From an uncultured bacterium (GTDB taxonomy: Bacteria; Planctomycetota; UBA1135; GCA-002686595), in the NCBI GenBank assembly GCA_937896235.1, contig CALBMX010000110.1, positions 1 to 64,000 of the forward strand: a stretch of DNA of 64,000 nt, read 5' to 3'. Positions within the stretch are counted from its first letter, which is position 1; each line of letters opens with the position of its first letter. Both the position numbers and the translations under genes were made by a program. Of the stretch, positions 27,476-37,461 are shown one piece after another. Under the pieces are notes generated by a model, which did not search any database, was not told the origin of the DNA, and saw only the letters and a program-made list of their open reading frames with translations.

Positions 27476-28234
27476 CTAAAGCCACTCGGCCACCTGGTCT
27501 GCGACCCAGTGTGGATCGTCGTGCGGGATTTCGTGTCCCGCGGATTCGTGCATTCGCAGTGGCGCTCCAAATCGAGCGGCCAGAGCGGGCGTGCAGCTGG
27601 GGTGAACCATGCCGTCGCCGAAGCTCCCCAGGAAGAGCGTCGGAATGGGGAGCCCGTTGGGGGCTCGCCATTTTGTCGCAGCGATGAGCTGCCGCTGAAC
27701 GACCTTCATCGGCATCGGGCACGAGTCCACTTGCTTTAGATAGGACTGCACGAGCTCTACGCGGCGCTGCTCGTCGTTGACCGTAACGGACAGGGCACGG
27801 CTCTCGCGCTCGGCGACATCTCTTGCGAGGACGGCGCGGATATACTGCGGTCCAACCGATGGCTGCAGGCGCTTCCAGGGCGGGGACACGTTGGCGGCAC
27901 TCGAAGTAATGATCACCGCACTCTGGAAGTCGTGGGGATGGCTAGCAATCCACTCCATCGCGATCATCCCCCCCAAGCTGATCCCGAGAATGGACCAGGG
28001 CAAGGATGCGTCGACCTCGGGGCTGCGTTGCAGGTCAAGAAAGCGCTCTCGGATGTCCGCAACAATCTCACCCATCCTCCAGGGCGCCCGTCGGTCGTGG
28101 GCCTCTCCAATGCCGGGCAGATCAAGCAGGTGAACGCGGGCACCGGGCACGCGCTCTTCGAAAACTCGGGGCTGGGAATGCCAATGGACCTGTCCGCGGG
28201 CGAGACCCTTGAGGAATAGCCAGTTTCTATTCAC
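27476..28234 (-). CDS. Alpha/beta-hydrolase
   Basis: Soluble hydrolase of 252 residues. Oxyanion loop near LFLKGLARGQVHWHS, nucleophile elbow GISLGG (Ser) at about residue 105, acid residue around GSFGDGMVHP, and the catalytic His in SAGHEIPHDDPHWVADQVAEWL. The arrangement resembles BioH-like and carboxylesterase proteins, but no biotin or degradation genes are near, so the substrate is open. Start is GTG at 28234. Converges with pepN. Confidence 0.8.
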   Translation of the reverse strand: MNRNWLFLKGLARGQVHWHSQPRVFEERVPGARVHLLDLPGIGEAHDRRAPWRMGEIVADIRERFLDLQRSPEVDASLPWSILGISLGGMIAMEWIASHPHDFQSAVIITSSAANVSPPWKRLQPSVGPQYIRAVLARDVAERESRALSVTVNDEQRRVELVQSYLKQVDSCPMPMKVVQRQLIAATKWRAPNGLPIPTLFLGSFGDGMVHPSCTPALAARFGAPLRMHESAGHEIPHDDPHWVADQVAEWL

Positions 28235-28415
28235 GCCTCGCCTACCTGCCCGCTTGGGCGAAATTCCAATCGCCGTGGACGCGCCTGTAGACGCACACGT
28301 TTAAGAAGAGCCAGTTCATAGCCCGCAGTATGGCGTTTAGGTCCTCATTTCATGGAAGATCCGCTAGAATAGTCGCCTTGAAATCCAAAAGTTGAGCGGC
28401 AGCGCTCCTTCCAAA

Positions 28416-31343
28416 ATGGTTGCCATGTTTACGCGTCCTCTCGATACATTTACTCGTCGTCATATCGGTTCGAACCCCCAAGACATCCAAGAGATGCTTG
28501 GGACGCTAGGGCTTGAGAGCCTTGATGCGCTCATCGATCAGACGGTCCCCTCTAAGATTCGCCTTGGTCGCGAGCTCTCTACCGAGGCGTGCCTCGAAAA
28601 CGATCGCGGCGAACACGAGCTCCTCGCCGAATTGCGCGGTGTGGCCAAGCGTAACTCTGTGCTGAAGACGTACATCGGGACGGGCTACCACGGGACGGTG
28701 ATGCCTGCAGTGATTCAGCGCAACGTGCTGGAGAACCCGGGCTGGTATACGGCCTACACCCCGTATCAAGCCGAGATCAGTCAGGGCCGATTGCAGGCGC
28801 TGTTGAACTTTCAAACAATGGTCTGCGACCTGACGAAACTTCCGATGGCGGGTGCTTCGCTACTCGACGAGGCCACAGCGGCGGCCGAGGCCATGACACT
28901 TTGCCTGCGCGCACAGCGAGGTAAAGGCGAGGTGTTCCTTATCTCTGAGCGCTGCCATCCGCAGACGATCGCAGTTGTGAAGACGCGCGCAGTTATGGCG
29001 GGCATCGTGCTTGAGATTAGCGACCACTCGACATGGGACTTTTCGGATGAATCCAAAGGGCGCATTTTTGGTGCGCTGGTGCAATACCCGGACACTCGCG
29101 GTCGCGTCGAAGATTTCGAGGCACTCGCCAACGCCGCGCATGAAGCGAAGGCGATGCTTGTCGTGGCGGCGGACCTGATGGCACTCACCGTGCTTCGCGC
29201 ACCTGGCGAGTTTGGTGCAGACGTCGCCGTCGGCTCCTGTCAGCGCTTTGGTGTGCCGATGGGCTACGGTGGTCCCCACGCGGGATACCTCTCCACATCG
29301 GATGCCTACAAGCGCTTTATGCCAGGCCGCTTGATCGGTCTTAGTGTCGACTCCAGCGGCGGCCCTGCCCTGCGGATGGCCATGCAGACACGCGAACAGC
29401 ACATTCGCCGCGACAAAGCGACTAGCAACATCTGCACGAGCCAGGTCCTGCTGGCCGTCCTCGCCGGCTTCTATGGCACCTATCACGGGCCCGCTGGATT
29501 GCGCGCGATCGCCGAGCGCATGCACGGCCTGACCAGCACGCTCGCGCGCGGGTTGAGTGCTCTAGGGCATGTGGTTGAGGCGGGCGCGTTCTTCGACAAC
29601 ATCTCCGTCCAGGTGAAGGGCGGCAACTCGGCAGAGCTTCACGCGAAAGCCATCGCGATGGGGTGCAACCTGCGCAGCATGGGCGAGGGTTTCGTCGGCA
29701 TAAACTTGGATGAGACGACGACCCTCGAAGACGTTCGCAACCTGTTTGTTCTCTTTGGTGGCAAAGCGGAGGAGCTCGAAGCTTTGGTTGAAGTCCAGGC
29801 TAAGTGTTTCTCCACGGGCGACTTCAAAGCGCACGCGCGCCAGACTCCGTTTATGGAGCATCCCGTATTCAATAGCTATCACTCTGAGCACGAGATGCTG
29901 CGCTACATTCACCGCCTTGAGCTCGCCGATCTCGCCCTTAACAAGTCGATGATCTCTCTGGGTTCATGCACGATGAAGCTCAACGCGACCTCCCAAATGT
30001 TGGCACTCTCTTGGCCCGAGTTCGCGAATATGCATCCGCACGTGCCCGTCGACCAAGCTGCCGGTTACGCCGAGCTTGTTCGCCGCCTGGATATCATTTT
30101 GTCCGAGGTGACAGGTTTCGAGAAGATGTCCTTTCAGCCGAATGCAGGCAGCCAGGGCGAGTATGCCGGCCTATTGGCGATTCGCCGGTACCTCGACGCG
30201 AAGAGCGAGGCGGCGGGGGAACCCCATCGTCGCGTTTGCCTGATCCCGACCTCTGCACACGGAACGAACCCCGCGTCGGCCGTCATGGTTGGCATGAAGG
30301 TCATCACGGTCGCCTGCGACGAGGCGGGCAACATCGATGTGGCTGACTTGAAAGCCAAAGCCGAGGCGCACAAGGATAGCCTTGCGGCACTGATGGTGAC
30401 CTACCCGTCCACACATGGTGTATTCGAAGAGGGCATCGTCGAGATTTGCGAGGCGATTCACGCCGCCGGCGGCCAGGTTTACATGGACGGCGCAAATATG
30501 AACGCCCAGGTCGGCGTCTGCCGTCCTGGTGACATTGGCGCGGACGTCTGCCACCTGAACTTGCACAAGACCTTCGCCATCCCGCACGGCGGTGGTGGCC
30601 CAGGTGTCGGCCCGATTGGCGTAAAGAAGCACCTCGTGCCCTTTCTTCCCGGGTGTCCTGAAGCTAACGACGACACCGGTGCGGTCTCCGCAGCCGAGTT
30701 CGGGAGCGCAAGTATCTTGACGATCAGCTATATGTACTGCGCGCTCCTTGGCGCAGCCGGTTTGAAGCGCGCCACACAGGTTGCGATCCTCAACGCGAAC
30801 TACATGAAGAAGCGTCTTGAGCAGCACTACCCGATCCTCTATACGGGCCTCCACGGATTTGTCGCACACGAGTTCATTATGGACTTCCGGCAATTCGAGA
30901 AGCCGACAGACGTGCATGTTGAGGACGTTGCGAAGCGTCTGATGGACTTCGGTTTCCACTCGCCGACCATGAGTTTTCCCGTAGCGGGAACGTTGATGAT
31001 CGAGCCGACGGAGTCCGAGTCGCGCGCTGAGCTCGACCGCCTGTGCGATGCCTTGATCACGATTCGTGAAGAGATCCGGGCCATCGAAGAAGGGCGCTCA
31101 GACAAGGTCGATAACGCGCTACATAACGCGCCTCACACCGCAGCAGAGGTGTGCGGGGATACTTGGGATCACGGCTACTCTCGCGAGCAGGCGGCCTTCC
31201 CCGCGTCATGGACTCGGCAGTTCAAGTACTGGCCAACGGTCAAACGGATCGACAACGGCTATGGGGATCGCAATTTGATCTGCTCGTGCCCTCCGATAGA
31301 GGCCTACGAGGTCGAAGACGCTCCCGAAGCTGTGCCCGTTTAG
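28416..31343 (+). CDS. gcvP: Glycine dehydrogenase (decarboxylating), single-chain P protein
   Basis: PLP-dependent P protein of the glycine cleavage system, about 975 residues, with both halves fused as in proteobacteria. It decarboxylates glycine and passes the aminomethyl group to the lipoyl arm of GcvH. N-terminal [20 protein letters not shown] lysine K718 in [18 protein letters not shown]; the last part reads [35 protein letters not shown] 28416 is chosen; ATG 28425 fits equally well and a TTG at 28392 is less likely. gcvT and gcvH are not in the window. A strong terminator follows. Confidence 0.95.
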   Translation: MVAMFTRPLDTFTRRHIGSNPQDIQEMLGTLGLESLDALIDQTVPSKIRLGRELSTEACLENDRGEHELLAELRGVAKRNSVLKTYIGTGYHGTVMPAVIQRNVLENPGWYTAYTPYQAEISQGRLQALLNFQTMVCDLTKLPMAGASLLDEATAAAEAMTLCLRAQRGKGEVFLISERCHPQTIAVVKTRAVMAGIVLEISDHSTWDFSDESKGRIFGALVQYPDTRGRVEDFEALANAAHEAKAMLVVAADLMALTVLRAPGEFGADVAVGSCQRFGVPMGYGGPHAGYLSTSDAYKRFMPGRLIGLSVDSSGGPALRMAMQTREQHIRRDKATSNICTSQVLLAVLAGFYGTYHGPAGLRAIAERMHGLTSTLARGLSALGHVVEAGAFFDNISVQVKGGNSAELHAKAIAMGCNLRSMGEGFVGINLDETTTLEDVRNLFVLFGGKAEELEALVEVQAKCFSTGDFKAHARQTPFMEHPVFNSYHSEHEMLRYIHRLELADLALNKSMISLGSCTMKLNATSQMLALSWPEFANMHPHVPVDQAAGYAELVRRLDIILSEVTGFEKMSFQPNAGSQGEYAGLLAIRRYLDAKSEAAGEPHRRVCLIPTSAHGTNPASAVMVGMKVITVACDEAGNIDVADLKAKAEAHKDSLAALMVTYPSTHGVFEEGIVEICEAIHAAGGQVYMDGANMNAQVGVCRPGDIGADVCHLNLHKTFAIPHGGGGPGVGPIGVKKHLVPFLPGCPEANDDTGAVSAAEFGSASILTISYMYCALLGAAGLKRATQVAILNANYMKKRLEQHYPILYTGLHGFVAHEFIMDFRQFEKPTDVHVEDVAKRLMDFGFHSPTMSFPVAGTLMIEPTESESRAELDRLCDALITIREEIRAIEEGRSDKVDNALHNAPHTAAEVCGDTWDHGYSREQAAFPASWTRQFKYWPTVKRIDNGYGDRNLICSCPPIEAYEVEDAPEAVPV

Positions 31344-31362
31344 GTCTCGACTAAGCGGTAAG

Positions 31363-31407
31363 CGAAACAAGCGGACTGCCGATAAGGCCGTCCGCTTGTT
31401 TCGTTTT
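31363..31407 (+). terminator. Rho-independent terminator of gcvP
   Basis: Perfect 14-bp stem: CGAAACAAGCGGAC at 31363-31376 and GTCCGCTTGTTTCG at 31390-31403, 13-base loop, then TTTT. It lies 20 bases after the gcvP stop. Confidence 0.88.
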
Positions 31408-31438
31408 AGGTCTGCGCTGTAGCAGCGCGCGCGTGTCG

Positions 31439-32704
31439 CTAGTCGTCGATGCCTTCCGGAAGCGGGAAGGAAAAGACGCCCGTCGTGCAGAGCGGGGGGA
31501 ACTCGACCGTGGCGCGCAAAGTGCGGAAGCGCGCTGGGTCCAGACCGACTTGAGAGAAGGACTTGGAAATCAAGTCGGTGTAACGGGGGTAGAGCGGAGT
31601 GGCCATGGAGTGAATCCCGAGACCTAAGTCGCGCACCTCGATGGGAATCGGGAGTGCGAGCTTGCCTCGCCGCTGCGATGGTGGCGGCAGATGCCCGTCG
31701 AGTCGACTGAAGAGATTGAAGGAAAAGTCCCGGAGGGGCGGGAGGTCCTCGTGAATGATGACGTCGAACTGGGCGTTCTCGATTGGCAGCGTGTAGTCGC
31801 TCAGGAACTCCCCGATTTGATCTTCGGGTGTTCGCTTAAGGGAAGCAAACGAGCGGTCGATTCGGCCGAAGAAAATGTCCATATTGCCCTGCTTGCCAAC
31901 CGGTCCTTCCAGCAGTTCAACCACGAGCTCATCGTCGTCTTTACGGACAGCGAGCGGCTGCATATTGCGGGTGCTGAACTCGGTCAACAGCGGCAGGCCC
32001 CATTTCTCCTGAGAGCCACGGTCAAGCGAATGGGACAGGTGGTCTTTGCCCAGATCGGTGCCGTCATCCTGATAAGACCGCAGCCGGAGGAGGGTCCACG
32101 GCGTTTCGGGGCGAAGACGCTGGAGTCCGAGGAAGCCCGTCAAGAGAAGGCTGTCGAACATGTTTGATCCGGCGGGCGCACCTTCGGTTGGAGCGAGGAC
32201 AAATGTCGTGATGCGCGCCTTGGTTTGCATCCCCCAAATACCACTATTGCCTCGATAGGCGAGCTTCCTTGTGGCCACGAGGGATTCGCCTTCGTTGGCA
32301 TTCGAGGGCAAACCGTCGAGCATGAGCTCCAGGGTTTCTTTGTCCCCGGAGTGGCGCTCGATCAGGGTGTCGAAGGACTCGAAGGCAGCTCTGGTCCGAT
32401 GGATGATCTCATCGGGGGCACCATGGCGCTTGAATGCGTCAATCAGGAGTTTGACGCCGCCCTTACCGGGGACGTGTCGAATCGCCTCAGAGGGACCAGT
32501 CGCACGAATGATCTTAGATGCCTTCCAGGTGAGGTTCTTATTGACCTCAAGTCGCTTAGCCGCCGGGTAGGGCTTAAACGCATCTGCCTCGACGGAGGCG
32601 AAGAGTTCGATCAGAGCGCCACGGAGTACACCGAAGGCGTCGTGAATCTGATTCTCAAATGGTAAATCTGCTGCGGGGGCCATAGGCACGATAGTGTGAC
32701 GCAT
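31439..32704 (-). CDS. Conserved hypothetical protein behind a double palindrome
   Basis: 421 residues, no signal peptide, no family recognised with certainty. The N-terminal part (residues about 15-120) is helical with NKNLTWKASKIIRATGPSEAIRHVPGKGG, which could be a helix-turn-helix, and continues as FKRHGAPDEIIHRTRAAFESFD. The C-terminal two thirds look like mixed alpha/beta. ATG 32704 and ATG 32683 are both possible. About 56 bases upstream stands a double palindrome that looks like an operator, so the protein may be a regulator acting on its own gene. Minus strand, convergent with gcvP. Confidence 0.65.
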   Translation of the reverse strand: MRHTIVPMAPAADLPFENQIHDAFGVLRGALIELFASVEADAFKPYPAAKRLEVNKNLTWKASKIIRATGPSEAIRHVPGKGGVKLLIDAFKRHGAPDEIIHRTRAAFESFDTLIERHSGDKETLELMLDGLPSNANEGESLVATRKLAYRGNSGIWGMQTKARITTFVLAPTEGAPAGSNMFDSLLLTGFLGLQRLRPETPWTLLRLRSYQDDGTDLGKDHLSHSLDRGSQEKWGLPLLTEFSTRNMQPLAVRKDDDELVVELLEGPVGKQGNMDIFFGRIDRSFASLKRTPEDQIGEFLSDYTLPIENAQFDVIIHEDLPPLRDFSFNLFSRLDGHLPPPSQRRGKLALPIPIEVRDLGLGIHSMATPLYPRYTDLISKSFSQVGLDPARFRTLRATVEFPPLCTTGVFSFPLPEGIDD

Positions 32705-33101
32705 CGGAAGCCTATTTACACGCGTGGTGAGAGTGAAAGATAATGCAAAGTATTTCCCCAGGTAAGTACCTAGGTATACACCTTTATGGCGCATTACGGA
32801 ACCCTAAAAACCGGAAGTGGTCGGGTTTGGCTCAAAAGCGGCACTTGTTGTCCCAAATTGGGAAGCGGCGGGGCGCAGGGGGGCTCCCGATGAGCTCTTC
32901 TGGGAACACCCACAGAGTGGCCGCCTGGGCCAATCCTCACAAATAGACTCCATGGGAAAGTGGAAAACGGAACCCGAAGCTGCGCGTTCCAAGGGGTGAG
33001 GGTGGGGAACCCGTGGGGCCCGGCGAATCATATGGGTCGGCCTAGGAGCTGCAAGCAAGGCTGGGCAAGTCTTCCTTACTGAGCCCAAAGGGGGGAGGGA
33101 C
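32705..33101. other. Gap of about 400 bases
   Basis: Contains the double palindrome at 32760-32783 and otherwise no recognised gene or RNA. It separates the MFS gene (minus strand, ending at 33102) from the hypothetical gene downstream, so it holds the latter's promoter. Confidence 0.4.
32760..32783. promoter_or_regulatory. Operator-like double palindrome
   Basis: Two adjacent 12-base palindromes, AGGTAAGTACCT (perfect arms AGGTA/TACCT) and AGGTATACACCT (arms AGGT/ACCT), join through a third perfect palindrome TACCTAGGTA in the middle. Located 56-79 bases upstream of the minus-strand start at 32704. The repeated symmetry fits cooperative binding of two dimers of a repressor. The binding protein is unknown. 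Confidence 0.55.
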
Positions 33102-34355
33102 CTAGGCAGGTTCTCGCGGAAGGTGCTCGAACAGTTTGCGGGCAGTCAGTCCGCCGAGGATGGTAAGGCTGACCAGAATCCAAATGACCAAATCCATGTC
33201 GCCAGTAGCGTCGTAAACGACACCCGATAGCATGGCGAAAACGGTGAAGCTTAGGGTCATGAGCAGGAACTCCGTCGCGAAAACGCGACCGCGGAACGCG
33301 TCGTCGATTCGCCTCTGCCAATACGTCGTCGATCCGACCCACTGTGCACTGCCACCCATATGGGCCACGCACACACACAACGCCGCAATACTCAGGGAAG
33401 GTGCAAAGGGTAAGACGAGATAGCCGATCGATCCAATCAGCATGCCTGCCCACGTTTGGCGGATGAGTGCAGCCTCGGAGGACCCCCAAATCATGCGCGC
33501 CCCCAAGGGGCCAAGGCCCGTCCCAATGCCTCGGGCGGCGAATAGGAGTCCGATACCCGTTCCCGCTTCTTGTAGATTGAATTCCCCCCCTTTGAAGCGA
33601 GCTGCAATCAAAGGGAATAGGATTACGTACCCTCCGCAAGGACTCCAAAAAACCTTGGAGAAGAGGATGGGGAGGATCCCCAGGCTCTTCACGTGGGAGT
33701 AACCTCGACGCAAGTCGCGGAAGAGCAGCACGTCGGCGAAACGAAAGGGCTGGGGGTGTTTTGGAGTTGCTGGCAGGTGAAGTCCGCGCAAGAAATATGC
33801 GCTCAGCAAGTAGGTGGCTGCGTCGGCTATGAATACGGAGTCGGTACCACCTTTCTGGACGAGAACGCCACCGAGGAAGCTCCCCACCGCGAGCATCGTG
33901 CTCCAGGTTGCAGCGGACAGGCTGTAGGCGTCGTGGAGGTCCTCTCTGCGTACGGTATTAGGCAGAGCGCCCGAGCGAGCCGAATCGAAGAAGATGCCCA
34001 GGCTCATTTGCACGAAAATGATCGCGTACAAGAAGCGCAGGTGCTCAGGTTCGCGAATCAACAAGAGGCACAAGACCACCGCCGCCCGCGCCAAGTCGCT
34101 CGCCACCATGATGGTGCGGCGTGAAAGCCGGTCCGCCAAAGGGCCGGCCAAAGGGCTGAAGAGGGTGGTCGGCAGCAGTCGCAGCGAATACTCGACAGCG
34201 TACATGATCCCGACGCCAATCTGCGCTCCTTCAGAGCCCAAGCGCCCAATGAGGACTAGCGTGGCGATCCGGTTCAGCCAGTCGCCCATGGCGCTGACGA
34301 TCTGGGCAAACCACAGCTTGCGGAACTGCGGATTCCTCTTGAGGAGTCCGATCAT
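33102..34355 (-). CDS. Major facilitator superfamily transporter
   Basis: Inner-membrane protein of 417 residues with about twelve helices. MFS marks include NPQFRKLWFAQIVSAMGDWL at the start and the loop 2-3 sequence GPLADRLSRRTIMVASDLARA, resembling the EntS-type exporter subfamily. Likely a proton-coupled exporter; substrate unknown. Its ATG directly abuts the stop of the thioesterase gene (TAGATG), so the two are translated together. Confidence 0.82.
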   Translation of the reverse strand: MIGLLKRNPQFRKLWFAQIVSAMGDWLNRIATLVLIGRLGSEGAQIGVGIMYAVEYSLRLLPTTLFSPLAGPLADRLSRRTIMVASDLARAAVVLCLLLIREPEHLRFLYAIIFVQMSLGIFFDSARSGALPNTVRREDLHDAYSLSAATWSTMLAVGSFLGGVLVQKGGTDSVFIADAATYLLSAYFLRGLHLPATPKHPQPFRFADVLLFRDLRRGYSHVKSLGILPILFSKVFWSPCGGYVILFPLIAARFKGGEFNLQEAGTGIGLLFAARGIGTGLGPLGARMIWGSSEAALIRQTWAGMLIGSIGYLVLPFAPSLSIAALCVCVAHMGGSAQWVGSTTYWQRRIDDAFRGRVFATEFLLMTLSFTVFAMLSGVVYDATGDMDLVIWILVSLTILGGLTARKLFEHLPREPA

Positions 34356-34766
34356 CTAGCTGCGCTCGGGGATGGATTCGAAAGTGGAGATTCTGGAGCG
34401 CACCTCTGCGGGAATCACACAGCTCGAAAGGCTGGCATCCGCCCAGACTAGGCGCGCCGAGACCCGTGCCAGTAGAAGCTGGCCACAGGCGACCTCGTAC
34501 TCTTGGTCAAAGCTCTTGTTTCCAAGTCGCGAGGTCCGAATCCGAATGGTCAGGTCCATCCCCGCGCGTCCGGGGGCCAGGTACCGAGCCTTGATCTCTC
34601 CGAGCAGGAAGTTGAAATCAGCTCGCCCCTCTAGAAGCTCGAGGTGGCGGAAGTAGCCATAGCGCGCCTGCTCGACTAGCGTCAGGTAAACGGCGTTGTT
34701 CAGGATGCCGGCGGCGTCGATATCTTTCCATCGGACGGGCAGCTCAATCGAAAATCGGAAGCTCAT
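34356..34766 (-). CDS. Acyl-CoA thioesterase, 4HBT hot-dog fold
   Basis: Hot-dog thioesterase of 136 residues of the 4-hydroxybenzoyl-CoA/YbgC type. Visible: VRWKDIDAAGILNNAVYLTLVEQARYGYF, where the Asp-x-x-Gly-x-x-Asn loop and following helix form the active site, then GEIKARYLAPGRAGMDLTIRI. It should hydrolyse an acyl-CoA or acyl-ACP thioester. ATG 34766 or ATG 34775. Coupled to the MFS gene, and divergent from the epimerase gene with only about 20 bases between the starts. Confidence 0.82.
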   Translation of the reverse strand: MSFRFSIELPVRWKDIDAAGILNNAVYLTLVEQARYGYFRHLELLEGRADFNFLLGEIKARYLAPGRAGMDLTIRIRTSRLGNKSFDQEYEVACGQLLLARVSARLVWADASLSSCVIPAEVRSRISTFESIPERS

Positions 34767-34784
34767 GGCGAGCATGATACCCTG

Positions 34785-35738
34785 ATGAACATGAGAGTTG
34801 CTGTGACAGGAAGTACAGGTCTGGTGGGAAAGGCACTTTGCGAGGCACTTGTGGCGCGCGGTGACCAAGTCTTACCCGTCGAGCGCCATACCGGAAACCT
34901 TGCGCCGCTCGGTGGTTGCCTCTGGAATCCCGAGGGGCCGCCTGAAGCCACAGCGCTTCCCGAGAATCTCGACGCCGTTGTGCATTTGGCCGGTGCGCCG
35001 ATCGCCGCCAAGCGCTGGACCGCTTCCTATAAGCGAGTTCTCCTTGCAAGCCGCGTGGCTGGCAGTCGTGTCTTGGTCGACGCGATTGCGGCCCTGTCGA
35101 TAAAACCAAGGGTGCTGATTTCAGCATCTGCCCTGAGTGTCTACGGCGAGGATTCGGACCGAATCTTGGAGGAGTCCCTCTTCGGCGAGGCGCAGCTCGC
35201 AGCCCACGACGAGCTTCCCGCTGGGCCGGGTAGCGGTTTTCTAACCACCTTGGCAAGAGGGTGGGAGCGCGAGGTCTTTCGAGCCCGCGAGGCAGGCGTT
35301 CCAAGGGTCGTCGCCTTCCGCATCGGCTTGGCGTTAGATCCCGCCGGAGGCGCGCTTGCGAAGATGCTCCCCCTTTTCCGCCTTGGTCTGGGCGGCACCC
35401 TGGGCAATGGCAAGCAGTGGATGAGCTGGATTCTATTGGACGATCTTGTTCGCGCGCTTCTCTTTGCAATCGATCAGGAGAAGCTTGATGGTCCGGCGAA
35501 TTTGATCTCGCCCTCACCGTGTACGAACGCGGACTTCACCAAGACACTCGGCCGGGTCCTGCGGCGCCCGGCAATCTTTCCCGCACCGGCGTTTCTGCTC
35601 CGTCTCCTGGTCAGTGGCTTCGCAGACGAGGCGCTTCTCGTCAGCAACCGGGCGATTCCGAAAGCTCTTTCGGACGCGGGATTTGTCTTCGGGTGCGAAG
35701 ACTTAGAAGAGGCACTACGCACCGCCCTCTCAAGCTAG
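34785..35738 (+). CDS. TIGR01777 family NAD(P)-dependent epimerase
   Basis: Extended-SDR protein of 317 residues, TIGR01777 (YfcH-like). Nucleotide-binding VAVTGSTGLVGKAL at 4-17, then VVHLAGAPIAAKRWT, SASALSVYG, the RIGLALDPAGGALAKMLP segment and GNGKQWMSWILLDDLVRAL, all typical of this family. The enzymatic reaction is not known for most members. Start ATG 34785 or ATG 34791. Overlaps the convergent MATE gene by nine bases. Confidence 0.87.
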   Translation: MNMRVAVTGSTGLVGKALCEALVARGDQVLPVERHTGNLAPLGGCLWNPEGPPEATALPENLDAVVHLAGAPIAAKRWTASYKRVLLASRVAGSRVLVDAIAALSIKPRVLISASALSVYGEDSDRILEESLFGEAQLAAHDELPAGPGSGFLTTLARGWEREVFRAREAGVPRVVAFRIGLALDPAGGALAKMLPLFRLGLGGTLGNGKQWMSWILLDDLVRALLFAIDQEKLDGPANLISPSPCTNADFTKTLGRVLRRPAIFPAPAFLLRLLVSGFADEALLVSNRAIPKALSDAGFVFGCEDLEEALRTALSS

Positions 35739-37127
35739 GGCCCGGACTGTACGCGGTCCTCGCCGGATGACCAATAGGGCGAGCAGCGCCGCAACTACAA
35801 GTAAGCCGGCGCAAAGCCCCCACCAAATGTCGGTCAGTTTGGGCTCGCCGCGGTGAAGTAGATACCAGCCAAAAGGTAGCCCCAGGGCATACAGGCCCAT
35901 TGCGTGTGCGAGTGCCGGCGCGCGCGTCTGTCCCATGCCCCTCAAAATGCCTCCACATACACCTTGCACGCCGTCGAAAATCTGAAACACAGCGGCTATC
36001 GGGAACAGGGAGGCAGCGATTGCAACTAGCTCCGGCTCCTTGGAAAAGATAAGCGGCAGCTGCTGGCGGAAGATGACAAAAGTTAGGGAGACGGTCGCCA
36101 TGACGGCTATGGTGAGACCTAGCGCAATATAGGCCGTGCGCTGTGCTCCCTCGGGGTCTCTCGCTCCAATCAGATTGCCGACCCGGATGGAGCTGGCAAT
36201 CGAAAGGCCAATCGGAACCATGAAGACTAGGCTGACAACGTTCATGACTAAGCCGTGCCCGGCGAGCTCGCGCTCTCCAAGCCGGCCGGCGATCAAAGCC
36301 ACGGCGTAAAAGCCCCACATCTCAACCGCAAATGAAGCGGCAATACCCCAGCCCAACTTGAGGATGGCGGCTTGGCGCTCCCAGCAAAAAGACTCGCGAG
36401 CCCAAGGAAGCCAAGCCCCCGAACCCAAGCTCGCCTTTCGAATCCACGCCAAGAGGATCAGCACCATAGTCGACCGGGTGACGAGTGTACCGATGGCCGA
36501 GCCCTCTAAACCCATCGCGGGCGCACCGAGATTGCCAAAGATCAGGACCCAGTTCGCGAACACGTTTACGATGTTCGCAAAGAGCATCACCCACATCGCC
36601 GGCTTCACAATGCCGCGAGCTTGTAGCCACTGCCGAAGCACTCCGAATCCCAAATACAGGGGCAGCGATGGCAGGTTGATCCAGATGTAGCTTTTGGCCA
36701 GAGGGATGAGGTGCTCCGGTTGCCCGAAAAATCGCAGGAGCTCTGGGGCAAAAAATCCAACGATAAAAATGGGGAGCGAGGCCAGTGGCAACAAGAGCAG
36801 CGTGCTTTGCAATGTCCGCGCGATTCGCTTGGAGTCCCCCGCGCCAAACGACTGGCTTAGGATGGGGTCGGCCCCCATCAGGAGCCCCATCAAGGGAACC
36901 GTAATCCCCATGAGGATCACGTTCCCGAGGGTCGCAGCGGCCATTTCCGGGGCGCCAACACGTCCAAGCATCATCATGTCGACGACACCCAGCATCATCC
37001 CTCCAAGCTGGGCGCCTACCACCGGAGCAGCAAGCGTGATGAGCCGGTGAGCCTCTTGCCGGTGGCTCTTGACACTGAAATCAGTCCGTGAGCTGGTGGT
37101 GGGATTGGCCGGAGATTTGGATCGCAT
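35730..37127 (-). CDS. MATE family efflux transporter
   Basis: Inner-membrane antiporter of 465 residues with twelve helices in two MATE repeats. It has the first-helix pattern LAAPVVGAQLGGMMLGVVDMMMLGRVG, LSQSFGAGD in repeat 1 and the corresponding SIRVGNLIGARDPEGAQR in repeat 2. Exports cationic drugs or metabolites using a sodium or proton gradient. ATG at 37127 is chosen; an ATG 96 bases upstream adds a Ser/Pro-rich leader that looks non-coding. Confidence 0.87.
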   Translation of the reverse strand: MRSKSPANPTTSSRTDFSVKSHRQEAHRLITLAAPVVGAQLGGMMLGVVDMMMLGRVGAPEMAAATLGNVILMGITVPLMGLLMGADPILSQSFGAGDSKRIARTLQSTLLLLPLASLPIFIVGFFAPELLRFFGQPEHLIPLAKSYIWINLPSLPLYLGFGVLRQWLQARGIVKPAMWVMLFANIVNVFANWVLIFGNLGAPAMGLEGSAIGTLVTRSTMVLILLAWIRKASLGSGAWLPWARESFCWERQAAILKLGWGIAASFAVEMWGFYAVALIAGRLGERELAGHGLVMNVVSLVFMVPIGLSIASSIRVGNLIGARDPEGAQRTAYIALGLTIAVMATVSLTFVIFRQQLPLIFSKEPELVAIAASLFPIAAVFQIFDGVQGVCGGILRGMGQTRAPALAHAMGLYALGLPFGWYLLHRGEPKLTDIWWGLCAGLLVVAALLALLVIRRGPRTVRALA

Positions 37128-37461
37128 TTTGGGCTCGCACAGCCTTGCGGAAAGTAAGGGGGATGACGACGAGGAGGGGAGCGGACTCACGGCTCGACAC
37201 CGTCTCAAATCTGAACTTTCCAAATCTTAAGGAGTCCCGCTTCGTTCCCCCCTCTCCTTCTTCTCGCTAGAGCACACTTTTGAGAAGATCCTCAGCGGCC
37301 CAAGCCATCGATGGCGTCCCCAGAAGAAGTTGCGGTGGCAAAGGTCGCATGGCTACGCCTTCTGGGCGCTGGCATGGATGCTGCCTAGCGCCTCACCTTT
37401 GAACTCCCAATCCAAAGGCGTCCTCGCAAACGTGTAGGCGCTCGAATAGGATTCGACGTCT
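37128..37461. other. Gap without recognised gene
   Basis: Divergent promoter region between the MATE gene and the gene pair ending in murQ. Nothing specific was recognised. Confidence 0.35.

Noticed and set aside
28240-28415. Glycine riboswitch upstream of gcvP
   Set aside because: None of the conserved core elements of the glycine aptamer could be found in the leader.
30171-30959. Minus-strand open frame of 262 codons
   Set aside because: Antisense to the PLP-binding half of gcvP.
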